A stretch of DNA of 64,000 nucleotides from Sphingobacteriia bacterium. Its GTDB lineage: Bacteria > Bacteroidota > Bacteroidia > Chitinophagales > Chitinophagaceae. The notes under the pieces were generated by a model. It had not been told where the DNA came from. It was given only the letters and a program-made list of their open reading frames with translations, and did not search any database. Shown piece by piece: positions 55,108 to 62,804 of the stretch. Made by a program: the position numbers and the translations under genes. Location: assembly GCA_017304675.1 (NCBI GenBank), contig JAFKLS010000016.1, forward strand, positions 372,001 through 436,000, in the 5' to 3' direction. Each line of letters opens with the position of its first letter. Within the stretch, counting starts at the first letter, position 1.

Positions 55108-55779
55108 ATGTATCATCTCCATACAAATTCAAAAATTGTTGCTTTTAATAAGCCATTCATAACTGAGGTACACCGGTATCCTTACAATTACCAACCTTTA
55201 CAAAAAGGCAGGCTTGTGCCGCAGGTTGTTTTTCAACCAGGTAATTTTCTGTCTGCTTTGCCGTATGGATCTTTAATAGGAAACAGCCTGATTTCTATTC
55301 ATGAATTGCTGGAATTTAAACAGCCTGTTGTACTTGTTTTTTTCTCCGCTAAAGCGTATAATGATAAAATTTTTGCCGAATTAGAAAGCCTGAAGCTGGA
55401 TGTAGATGTTATGGGCGGAAAACTTTTAGTTGTATCTAACAGCTTTAGCAGGCAAATAAAAACCTTTGTAGCGAACAATAATATTACGGTGTATTATGAT
55501 GCTGAAAATGTTCTTGCAGAAGCTTTCGGGCTGTATTCTTACAACAACCCCTTGCATAACTGGTTAAGTGGCATTGATGATCCTTTAACTGTTCTTCCGG
55601 CGTTTTATGTTATTGATCCAGGTAAAAGAGTTGCATTTGATCTTATTGATTTTGATATTAAAATTTTTGAAAAAGAAGGGCTGTTGAAAATGGCTTTTAT
55701 CAGGGAACTATTGTCTGCCGTTCATCACTCATTCAGGCAATTTCAGAAACAAAGCTGGCCTAAGCGCATAACATTATAA
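55108..55779 (+). CDS. Peroxiredoxin-like (AhpC/TSA fold) protein without any cysteine
   Basis: This 223-residue protein has an extended N-terminal part (about 1-55) and then a thioredoxin/peroxiredoxin-like fold: SIHELLEFKQPVVLVFFSAKAYNDKIFAELESL, where FFSAKAYN stands in the place of the usual peroxidatic Cys motif, then KLLVVSNS, a helix, ITVYYDAENVLAEAFGLYSYNNP and the cis-Pro strand LPAFYVIDPGKRVAF. There is no cysteine in the whole protein. It cannot act as a thiol peroxidase and may be a binding or scaffold protein. It is the first structural gene after the poly-Cys leader. Confidence 0.75.
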   Translation: MYHLHTNSKIVAFNKPFITEVHRYPYNYQPLQKGRLVPQVVFQPGNFLSALPYGSLIGNSLISIHELLEFKQPVVLVFFSAKAYNDKIFAELESLKLDVDVMGGKLLVVSNSFSRQIKTFVANNNITVYYDAENVLAEAFGLYSYNNPLHNWLSGIDDPLTVLPAFYVIDPGKRVAFDLIDFDIKIFEKEGLLKMAFIRELLSAVHHSFRQFQKQSWPKRITL

Positions 55780-55800
55780 ATATTCAAATACAATATTTTT

Positions 55801-57024
55801 ATGCATAATGGTATTAACGTACTCGCTTTTGCAGTGCCTCTATTTGCAAGCCTGATGTTGTTAGAGTATTTTATTGCCAGAAAAAGAAAGCTGCCTTATT
55901 TCAATCTGCATAATTCGGTTGCGAATATTAGCATTGGTATTGCAGAAAGGCTTTGCGATATATTAATTACAGGTTTTTTCTATTTTATATTCGATCATTT
56001 GCAAAAAAAATATGGATTGCTGAATATTCAGCCCACTTTTTTTCTGTGGATACTGTTGTTGTTGTGTACAGATTTTATCTGGTATTGGTATCATCGCTTT
56101 GCACATGAAATAAGCATTCTGTGGGGCGTTCACGTGGTGCACCACCAGAGCGAAGATTATAATTATACAGTATCGGCAAGAATAACAGTACTGCAAGCCA
56201 TTGTCAGAACAGCTTTTTGGTCGGTGCTTTCCCTTATCGGGTTTCCTGCATCAATGATCACAGTAATGTTATTGATACATGGCATTTATCCCTTTTTTAT
56301 TCATACACGTACAATTGGTAAGCTGGGTATTTTAGAGTATTTACTCGTTACGCCTTCCCATCACAGGGTACACCATGCCAGTAATGAAAAATACCTTGAT
56401 AAGAATTATGGGGATGTATTGATTATATGGGATAAGTTATTTGGTACGTTTCAAAAGGAAGAGGAAGAAGAAATACCTGTTTATGGATTAACCAAACCAC
56501 TGAATTCTTACAGTTTTTTATGGCAACACTTCCATTTTTATATTGAGTTATGGCTGGCTATAAAACAAAAGAGAACATTATGCGAAAAAATGATGCTGTT
56601 ATTCGACAAGCCGGAAAAGATAAGCCCGGATATACGGCAACAAGCAGAAACTATTTTTTCTATAAAGCATAATAATGGTTCTTTAGCGAGGCCGCTGAAT
56701 AAGTATGTTGTATGGCAGATCATTGTACTGCTGGCAGCTCTTTTTATTTTTATTCTTTTTGAAGAAAGAGCCGGCTTTTTTGTAAAACTTATATTCACCC
56801 TGTGCACCTTCATTACATTAATTAATTGCGGGGCTATAATGGAACAGAAGAAGTGGGTGTTCTATCTGGAAATGATCAGGCTGTTTTTTATTGCTTGGGT
56901 GCCTTTAAAATATATGCCGTTATATTCTTTACAAGTGTGCTTGTTGGCATGTATTGCCGGTTTACTGCTTATTTTTCATAAAACAATAAAACAAATGTAC
57001 CTCCAAACCATCTATAAAGCATAA
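55801..57024 (+). CDS. Sterol desaturase / fatty acid hydroxylase family membrane protein
   Basis: This 407-residue membrane protein has the di-iron hydroxylase His boxes: HRFAH and HVVHH in the segment following WYW, then HHRVHHASNEKYLDKNYGDVLIIWDKLFGTF. About three hydrophobic segments precede the boxes, and three or four more follow in a C-terminal extension (about 300-405) beyond the catalytic domain. Members of the family hydroxylate or desaturate lipids with O2. It starts 21 nt after the peroxiredoxin-like gene and its stop codon lies 6 nt before tRNA-Cys. Substrate unknown. Confidence 0.85.
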   Translation: MHNGINVLAFAVPLFASLMLLEYFIARKRKLPYFNLHNSVANISIGIAERLCDILITGFFYFIFDHLQKKYGLLNIQPTFFLWILLLLCTDFIWYWYHRFAHEISILWGVHVVHHQSEDYNYTVSARITVLQAIVRTAFWSVLSLIGFPASMITVMLLIHGIYPFFIHTRTIGKLGILEYLLVTPSHHRVHHASNEKYLDKNYGDVLIIWDKLFGTFQKEEEEEIPVYGLTKPLNSYSFLWQHFHFYIELWLAIKQKRTLCEKMMLLFDKPEKISPDIRQQAETIFSIKHNNGSLARPLNKYVVWQIIVLLAALFIFILFEERAGFFVKLIFTLCTFITLINCGAIMEQKKWVFYLEMIRLFFIAWVPLKYMPLYSLQVCLLACIAGLLLIFHKTIKQMYLQTIYKA

Positions 57025-57030
57025 TGTAAA

Positions 57031-57101
57031 AGCCCTGTGGCCGAGTGGGTAGGTAAAGGTTTGCAAAACCTTTTACGGCGGTTCGAATCCGCCCGGGGCG
57101 T
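57031..57101 (+). tRNA. tRNA-Cys (anticodon GCA)
   Basis: A 71-nt tRNA with anticodon loop TTGCAAA on a 5-bp stem AAGGT/ACCTT, D stem GCC/GGT, T arm GGCGG-TTCGAAT-CCGCC and the Cys-typical discriminator T73. In this alignment the acceptor stem is AGCCCTG/CGGGGCG: pairs 2-7 form (one T-G), but A1 faces G72. CCA is not encoded. It begins 6 nt after the stop codon of the hydroxylase gene, with no promoter of its own between, so it should be cut out of the operon mRNA. Confidence 0.9.
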
Positions 57102-57158
57102 CTACTTTATATCGGTGAATCATTTAGTTTCCGTTAATTTGCAACCTAACGATTGTAT

Positions 57159-58658
57159 ATGAACAACACACTGGAAATTAATCTTGCCGCATTCACATTC
57201 GATCAGGTGAAGGAATCTATCCGAACAAAAAAAATACTTACTCTTTCTGAAGACGCAATACAATCTATTCAGCGTTGCAGAAATTACCTTGATGAAAAAC
57301 TATTAGGCGCCGATACTTTGTTTTATGGCATTAATACCGGTTTCGGTTTTTTACAGGATGTTAAAATAGACAACCATCAAATTGAGCAATTACAATATAA
57401 TCTGCTCATGTCTCATGCATGTGGTATGGGAGAATATGTTCCCGAAAACATTATCCGGTTAATGTTACTGCTGAAAATAAAATCACTAAGCTATGGTTTT
57501 AGTGGTGTACAAACTGCAACTGTTTCTTTCTTGCAACAAATGTATAATCATAATGTACTGCCCGTGGTATATACACAGGGCTCTTTAGGTGCTTCGGGAG
57601 ATCTTGCACCATTAAGTCATTTAAGCTTGCCCATTATTGGAATGGGCGAATTATGGTTTGAAGGTAAAATACAAACTGCTGCAAAAACTTTTACAGAGCT
57701 AAACTGGCAACCCGTTGCTTTAAAAAGCAAAGAAGGCCTTGCATTAATTAATGGCACCCAGTTTATGAGCGCATACGGAATATATTGTTTAGCCAAGGCA
57801 GAATCTTTATTAAAGTGGGCCGATATAATTGCTGCTATAAGCTATGATGCATTTAGTTGTACATTACAACCATTACATCCTTTAATTCATTCTATACGCA
57901 AACATAAAGGCCAGCAACAAACAGCAGAAACACTATTAAAACATCTTGCCGGTAGTGAAATTGCCCAAACAGTTAAAAAACAAGTACAGGACCCCTATAG
58001 CTTCCGTTGTATCCCCCAGGTGCATGGGGCCAGTAAAGATGTATGGAATAATGTGTTGAATGTATTTTTAGACGAGATTAATTCTGTTACAGACAACCCT
58101 AATATTTTTCCTGAAGAAGACATGATATTAAGTGGAGGTAATTTTCACGGGCAACCACTGGCTTTGCATCTCGATTTTTTAAGTATTGCCATGAGTGAGC
58201 TGGCCAGTATTAGTGAAAGAAGAACTTATCAGCTCATTAGCGGCCAAAGAGGGCTTCCATTGTTTTTGGTGAAAGATGCAGGCTTAAATAGCGGGTTCAT
58301 GATTCCACAATACACAGCAGCGGGAATGGTGAGTGAAAACAAACAATTATGTACTCCTGCAAGTGTAGATAGTATTTCATCGTCTAACAATCAGGAAGAT
58401 CATGTGAGTATGGGCGCCAATGCAGCTACCAAATGTTTACGCGTAATAGAGAATGTTGAAAAAATACTGGCTATTGAATTGTTAAGTGCTGCACAGGCAC
58501 TTGATTTTAGAAGACCGCAACAAAGTTCGGTATTGATAGAAACCATTCATGCCGAATTAAGAAAACGGGTTTCTTTTAATGAAAAAGACAGGGTTTTGCA
58601 TGATGATATGATGAAGACCATTGAATTTATGCGCACTTGCAACCCGGATAAGAAGTAA
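57159..58658 (+). CDS. Histidine/aromatic amino acid ammonia-lyase family protein (HutH-like)
   Basis: This 499-residue protein has the HAL/PAL fold pattern with the MIO-forming Ala145-Ser146-Gly147 in GSLGASGDLAPLSHLSL, the flexible loop FYGINTGFG, NLLMSHACGMG with a His typical of the family, and later EINSVTDNPNIF and FHGQPLALHLDFL. The SHA motif suits a histidine ammonia-lyase (hutH), but no hutU, hutI or hutG gene is near, so tyrosine ammonia-lyase or an aminomutase, as found in pigment clusters, is possible. I chose the ATG at 57159 over a TTG two codons upstream. A -7-like TTAATTTG (57134-57141) precedes it; read-through from tRNA-Cys is also possible. Confidence 0.85.
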   Translation: MNNTLEINLAAFTFDQVKESIRTKKILTLSEDAIQSIQRCRNYLDEKLLGADTLFYGINTGFGFLQDVKIDNHQIEQLQYNLLMSHACGMGEYVPENIIRLMLLLKIKSLSYGFSGVQTATVSFLQQMYNHNVLPVVYTQGSLGASGDLAPLSHLSLPIIGMGELWFEGKIQTAAKTFTELNWQPVALKSKEGLALINGTQFMSAYGIYCLAKAESLLKWADIIAAISYDAFSCTLQPLHPLIHSIRKHKGQQQTAETLLKHLAGSEIAQTVKKQVQDPYSFRCIPQVHGASKDVWNNVLNVFLDEINSVTDNPNIFPEEDMILSGGNFHGQPLALHLDFLSIAMSELASISERRTYQLISGQRGLPLFLVKDAGLNSGFMIPQYTAAGMVSENKQLCTPASVDSISSSNNQEDHVSMGANAATKCLRVIENVEKILAIELLSAAQALDFRRPQQSSVLIETIHAELRKRVSFNEKDRVLHDDMMKTIEFMRTCNPDKK

Positions 58659-58736
58659 AAGAAAATTAGAATAATTTATCATCTTAAATTTCATTTCTTA
58701 CCATCGAAACTGTACATTCGGTTCTAAATTGATTCT

Positions 58737-59261
58737 ATGTTTAAAAAATTTTTTATTCTTGCCGTTGCTGCCGGTTTATCATTAGCAGTTCATGCACAAG
58801 GTACAGTTCAAAAATTGTCTGATAAAGTAACGGTTACTTTCCCCGGTAAACCCGATGAAACCAAAAATCCAGTAGGCGGAAATATTTATACATATAAAAA
58901 AGACAGCACGAATATGTTTATGGCTATGAGCCTGGATTTGTCTGCTGCCGGTTTATCGCCAGAAATTATTGAATCGATGGGAGATGCATTCTGGGACCAA
59001 ATGACGACAGGTATGACACAACAAATGCAAGGAGCCGTTATAACCAAATTTGAAAAAGCGCAGATTAAAGGGAAAGATGGCAGGTATTTGGAAATTGATG
59101 GTACAAAATCTTCCGCACCTAACTTAAAAGGTAACAAGGCATTTTGTTATTTATTCTTTATTGGAGCCAACCTTCACCAGTTTGCTTATTATACAAGTAA
59201 TAAAGCAGGCAGTATTGCAGATGCGAAAGATTTTTTTGACAGTATTGTTATAGAAAAATAA
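58737..59261 (+). CDS. Secreted hypothetical protein
   Basis: This 174-residue protein has a signal peptide (MFKKFFILAVAAGLSLAVHAQG) and a mature part of about 150 residues that begins VQKLSDKVTVTFPGKPDE and ends in a strand-helix pattern (KAFCYLFFIGANLHQFAYYTSNKAGSIADAKDFFDSIVIEK). The VTFPGKP start and AxxFFDSI end recall small secreted proteins with a PsbP/Mog1-like fold, but I do not recognise the family. It sits in the periplasm or outside. It stands alone and shares a terminator with the converging gene. Confidence 0.65.
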   Translation: MFKKFFILAVAAGLSLAVHAQGTVQKLSDKVTVTFPGKPDETKNPVGGNIYTYKKDSTNMFMAMSLDLSAAGLSPEIIESMGDAFWDQMTTGMTQQMQGAVITKFEKAQIKGKDGRYLEIDGTKSSAPNLKGNKAFCYLFFIGANLHQFAYYTSNKAGSIADAKDFFDSIVIEK

Positions 59262-59289
59262 ACAGGCAATCATCATTATAAAATAATTC

Positions 59290-59319
59290 TAAAGCCGGTT
59301 AAAATTTTAGCCGGCTTTA
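59290..59319. terminator. Bidirectional terminator between converging genes
   Basis: TAAAGCCGG (59290-59298) pairs with CCGGCTTTA (59311-59319) and the inner AAAA/TTTT continues the stem. The last bases are the stop codon of the minus-strand gene. Confidence 0.7.
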
Positions 59320-61053
59320 TCGTATTAATACAGCAGTACCTTTTTGAGTGATCCATTTACCCGTATCAGGCTCTGTATATTGTAAAGTCCATACATAAGT
59401 TCCGGCAGCTTGCTGAATACCTTTAAATGTGCCATCCCACTTTGCTGTTCTGTCGCGGCCTTCAAAAACAATTTGCCCGTATCTGTTGTATACCCTGAAG
59501 ACTAAGTTTATTGCTTTATACGCATTTAAAGGATAGAGGTAATCGTTTAAGCCATCATTATTAGGTGTAAAGGCACTGGGTACAGCAATATAACAATTGG
59601 GCACCATCTTTAATAATCTGTAAGTAGTGTCTGAGCAGGATGCATCAGCCACTATAAGCCTTATGGGAATTTCTTTAGATGTTGTTGCGGCAGCATATGT
59701 TTGGGTGGGTGGAGATTGCAGGCTGCTGTGCACACCATTACCAAAATCCCAGTTCCATGAAATAAGCTGGCCTAGGCTTTCATCTTTAAACCTAATAGTA
59801 TCGTTGGGGCATGCAAATTCCGGACCGCTAAATATTGCTTTAATAGTTGGTTCGGGTAAATTAAAATTTACTACCATGCTATCAATACAAACACTGTTAC
59901 TGGCTACTAACTTGATGGTTTTATTGCCAAAATTTTTATAGCTGATAACGATATTGGGCTGCGTATAAACAAGGCTGTCTACATACCAGGCTAAATTGGA
60001 AATATCCCTTCCACCAAGGTAAGCATACACAACATCTTCTCTGCATCCGTAAGCAATATTGTAAGTAAACCCCGCCTTTAATAATTGTTGTGCGTTGATG
60101 TTGAACGAAGTATTGTCGCCAATAGCAATAGCACTGTTGCAATTATCTAAAAGTGTATTACCATCTGTACCTATTTTCTGTATAAGGGTATAATTTCCCG
60201 GGGTTAAATAAGTATTGAGATAAAGAACGATAGAGTCTGTATCGAAACCAACATCGCAGCCATAACCTTTGGCAGAATCTATGTTAATATTATTATTGGG
60301 CAATAAATTAAAATCGGTTCCATTGGCGGCAATACTGGAACATTTAATACGCTTGCTTGTTTTAAAATAAATCTTATCACCTCCGCAAATAGCAGAAGCC
60401 GATAAAAAAGTGGGCAAAGAGGGATCTGTAATGCTTGCCGTTCCGCCTCCAAAAGATAATTTATAACCGCTTTGCGAACTGGTATAATGGCTTACCATTA
60501 AGAGGTAAACATGCCCTTTAATGATGGTAGGCATTTTGTTAAAAGTAGAAGCATCTGAATAAGGAGGTGCTCCCCCCAGCTCTTTAGGATTTGTAGAACA
60601 AACAAAACTATCTGTTGCCGAAGCATCGGTTCCTGTAATACCGGTGTATCCCCTCGCACTTTCTGTAGAAGTATTGCCAGACCAGTTGTAAGTAACAATC
60701 AGGTTTGTACTGTCATAAACATCGTTTGGGTTATGATTGGTAATATCGAACAAAACCCAGTCATAATCATCTGTGAGGTTATTAGGGGTAATTTTAAAAC
60801 CTAAAGTTCCGGTGGCATAACAGGTAAATTTATACCAGAAAGGGTTTTTATCTGTATAGGGAACACCGTCAGTACAAAATGTTTTAATGGTTTTATTAAC
60901 ACAAATGGGAACATTGGTTTGGTTGAAGGTATCAGTGCCACAAACAGGAAAAGCTGTAGGAGGTGTTTGCCCTAAAGTAATACAGCTTTGGGCATTTGTA
61001 TACTGCACCAGTATAATGAACAGAAAATTGAAAAATAAAATACACTTTTTCAT
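59317..61053 (-). CDS. Secreted T9SS cargo with PKD domain and gliding-motility C-terminal (type B) sorting domain
   Basis: This 578-residue protein has a signal peptide (MKKCILFFNFLFIILVQYTNAQ), a long Ser/Thr/Asn-rich beta part with paired cysteines, a PKD-like domain (about 405-485, with GQLISWNWDFGNGVHSSLQSPPTQTY) and a C-terminal CHU_C domain: VPSAFTPNNDGLNDYLYPL, VFRVYNRYGQIVFEGRDRTAKWDGTFKG, AGTYVWTLQY, and ends GTAVLIR. That domain is the type B signal for the type IX secretion system in Bacteroidota. The cargo function is unknown; adhesion is plausible. Confidence 0.88.
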   Translation of the reverse strand: MKKCILFFNFLFIILVQYTNAQSCITLGQTPPTAFPVCGTDTFNQTNVPICVNKTIKTFCTDGVPYTDKNPFWYKFTCYATGTLGFKITPNNLTDDYDWVLFDITNHNPNDVYDSTNLIVTYNWSGNTSTESARGYTGITGTDASATDSFVCSTNPKELGGAPPYSDASTFNKMPTIIKGHVYLLMVSHYTSSQSGYKLSFGGGTASITDPSLPTFLSASAICGGDKIYFKTSKRIKCSSIAANGTDFNLLPNNNINIDSAKGYGCDVGFDTDSIVLYLNTYLTPGNYTLIQKIGTDGNTLLDNCNSAIAIGDNTSFNINAQQLLKAGFTYNIAYGCREDVVYAYLGGRDISNLAWYVDSLVYTQPNIVISYKNFGNKTIKLVASNSVCIDSMVVNFNLPEPTIKAIFSGPEFACPNDTIRFKDESLGQLISWNWDFGNGVHSSLQSPPTQTYAAATTSKEIPIRLIVADASCSDTTYRLLKMVPNCYIAVPSAFTPNNDGLNDYLYPLNAYKAINLVFRVYNRYGQIVFEGRDRTAKWDGTFKGIQQAAGTYVWTLQYTEPDTGKWITQKGTAVLIR

Positions 61054-61118
61054 GCTATGCTGTAAAGATGCTTAAAGTAAAAACAAAGCTGCATTTTTGA
61101 GGTGTTTTTAACAAAAGG

Positions 61119-61895
61119 TCAAGGCTTTACAAAAACATCGTACGAAAAACGGATTAGGGTTATAAGCACAATGCACAAAAAGAAAACCCTTATAAAACGG
61201 TTTCCTTTTTTAATAGCCATCCTGGCGCCAGTCATACCACCCATTGCATTGCTAACAGCCATTGGTAGCGCAATTTGCCAAACGATCAACCCTTTTAATA
61301 AGAAAAGTATTATAGAACCTGTATTGGTAGCAAGATTAATCCATTTAGCATAAGCACTGGCATGCAAAAAATCTGTGCCTATTAATGTAATAAACCCAAG
61401 TATTAAAAAACTACCTGCACCCGGCCCTATAAAACCGTCGTATACACCAATAACAAGACTGATGAGTGCAGGGCGTACCCATTGTTGTAAATGATTTATT
61501 TCTATGATTTGCCTGCTGCCAAAATCTTTTTTTGTATAGGTATAAACAGCTACGCCAATCAGTACACATAACAAAACAGGCTTCATAAAATCGTTATGAA
61601 CTGTTGTAAGCAGCAGAGAGCCGCCATACGAGGCTATGCCCGCTATCAGCATCATTACAGCTAATAGTGGCGCATTAAGATCCGTTTTTTTTGAATATTG
61701 GTAGGCTGCAAAACTTGTTCCGCAGAATGAAGGCACTTTCAGCGATGCTATTACCGCGGCCACCGCATATTGCGGAAGCAATATAAGTGCTGCCGGCAAT
61801 TGAATTAACCCGCCACCGCCTACAATGGCATCTACCATTCCGGCCAGAAAGCCAAAAAGGCAAAGCAGTAAAATAATATGCAATTCAATATGCAA
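61119..61895 (-). CDS. TSUP family transporter (TauE/SafE)
   Basis: This 258-residue protein with seven or eight membrane segments has the paired TSUP motifs: LCLFGFLAGMVDAIVGGGGLIQLPAALIL at the start and LVIGVYDGFIGPGAGSFLILGFITLIG in the second half, then NLATNTGSIILFLLKG and GGMTGARMAIKKG. TSUP carriers export or import organosulfur compounds, sulfite or organic acids; this is similar to YfcA-type members. It follows the EamA gene by three bases and is the last of the operon. Confidence 0.85.
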   Translation of the reverse strand: MHIELHIILLLCLFGFLAGMVDAIVGGGGLIQLPAALILLPQYAVAAVIASLKVPSFCGTSFAAYQYSKKTDLNAPLLAVMMLIAGIASYGGSLLLTTVHNDFMKPVLLCVLIGVAVYTYTKKDFGSRQIIEINHLQQWVRPALISLVIGVYDGFIGPGAGSFLILGFITLIGTDFLHASAYAKWINLATNTGSIILFLLKGLIVWQIALPMAVSNAMGGMTGARMAIKKGNRFIRVFFLCIVLITLIRFSYDVFVKP

Positions 61896-61898
61896 GGT

Positions 61899-62804
61899 CT
61901 AATGTTTTAAGTTGGCAATTACCAATCCGCTCAGTACAATCATCCCGCTAATTAAATGAAAAGTGGTAAACTCTTCTCCCAGAAATATTACTGCTTCAAC
62001 GGAGGCCAGCACGGGCATAAGGTTACCAAATAAGCTTGTTCGTCCTGCACCAATCCTGGCTATGGCGGCATTCCAGCAAAAAAAGCCGATTACCGAATTA
62101 CCGATACCCAGGTATAGAAAAGTGATGATGATATTTGTTGTGAAATGAATTGGGGGGCTGTAATGTATTTCCCAAATACTGAAGGGTAATAACATGAGGC
62201 TTCCAAGCGAAAAAACTATTGTAAGAAAACCGGTAGGAGAGATGCCTTCTGGCTTTTTGCGTACCAATATATTGTAAACAGCAAATGCCAGTGCACTGGC
62301 CAGTATCCAAAGGTCGCCGGTGCTAAACCTGAATTCTTCAAGTTTGTGCAGGCTTCCTTTAGAAATTAAAATGAGGATGCCGGCAACACACAATACCATA
62401 CCTGCAATTCTAAAACTATTAATAGCCTCTTTCAAAAAAAAGGCAGCCAAAACGGTTATAAAAATGGGAGAGGCGGTGGTTGCCAACAATACCAGGTTAA
62501 TGGCTGTTGAATAGTGGCCTGCCACATATATGAACGTATTAAATAAGCTTACACCGGTTAAAGCACTAAAGAAAAAATAAGTTTTGTTTGATGCGGCAAT
62601 TTTAATTTCGGCAAACATCTTTTTAAAGCCTAAAGGTAAAATAACCAGTGTGGCCGTGCCCCAGCGAAAAAAAGCCAAACTAATTGGCGGTACCTGTTGG
62701 GCAATGCCTCTCGCAATAACATAATTACCGCTCCAGATAACTACTGTAATAAGTGCAAATAAAAAGCCTAAGTATATATTTTTTTTCTGATGTTCTGTGT
62801 TCAT
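61899..62804 (-). CDS. EamA (DMT) family transporter
   Basis: This 301-residue protein has ten predicted membrane helices in two EamA repeats: ITVVIWSGNYVIARGIAQQVPPISLAFFRW in the first, and DLWILASALAFAVYNILVRKKPEGISPTGFLTIV in the second, followed by YLGIGNSVIGFFCWNAAIARIGAGRTSLFGNLMPVLASVEAVIFLGE. Such carriers export metabolites such as amino acids. Its start overlaps the stop of the radical SAM gene by one base (TAATG). Confidence 0.85.
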   Translation of the reverse strand: MNTEHQKKNIYLGFLFALITVVIWSGNYVIARGIAQQVPPISLAFFRWGTATLVILPLGFKKMFAEIKIAASNKTYFFFSALTGVSLFNTFIYVAGHYSTAINLVLLATTASPIFITVLAAFFLKEAINSFRIAGMVLCVAGILILISKGSLHKLEEFRFSTGDLWILASALAFAVYNILVRKKPEGISPTGFLTIVFSLGSLMLLPFSIWEIHYSPPIHFTTNIIITFLYLGIGNSVIGFFCWNAAIARIGAGRTSLFGNLMPVLASVEAVIFLGEEFTTFHLISGMIVLSGLVIANLKH

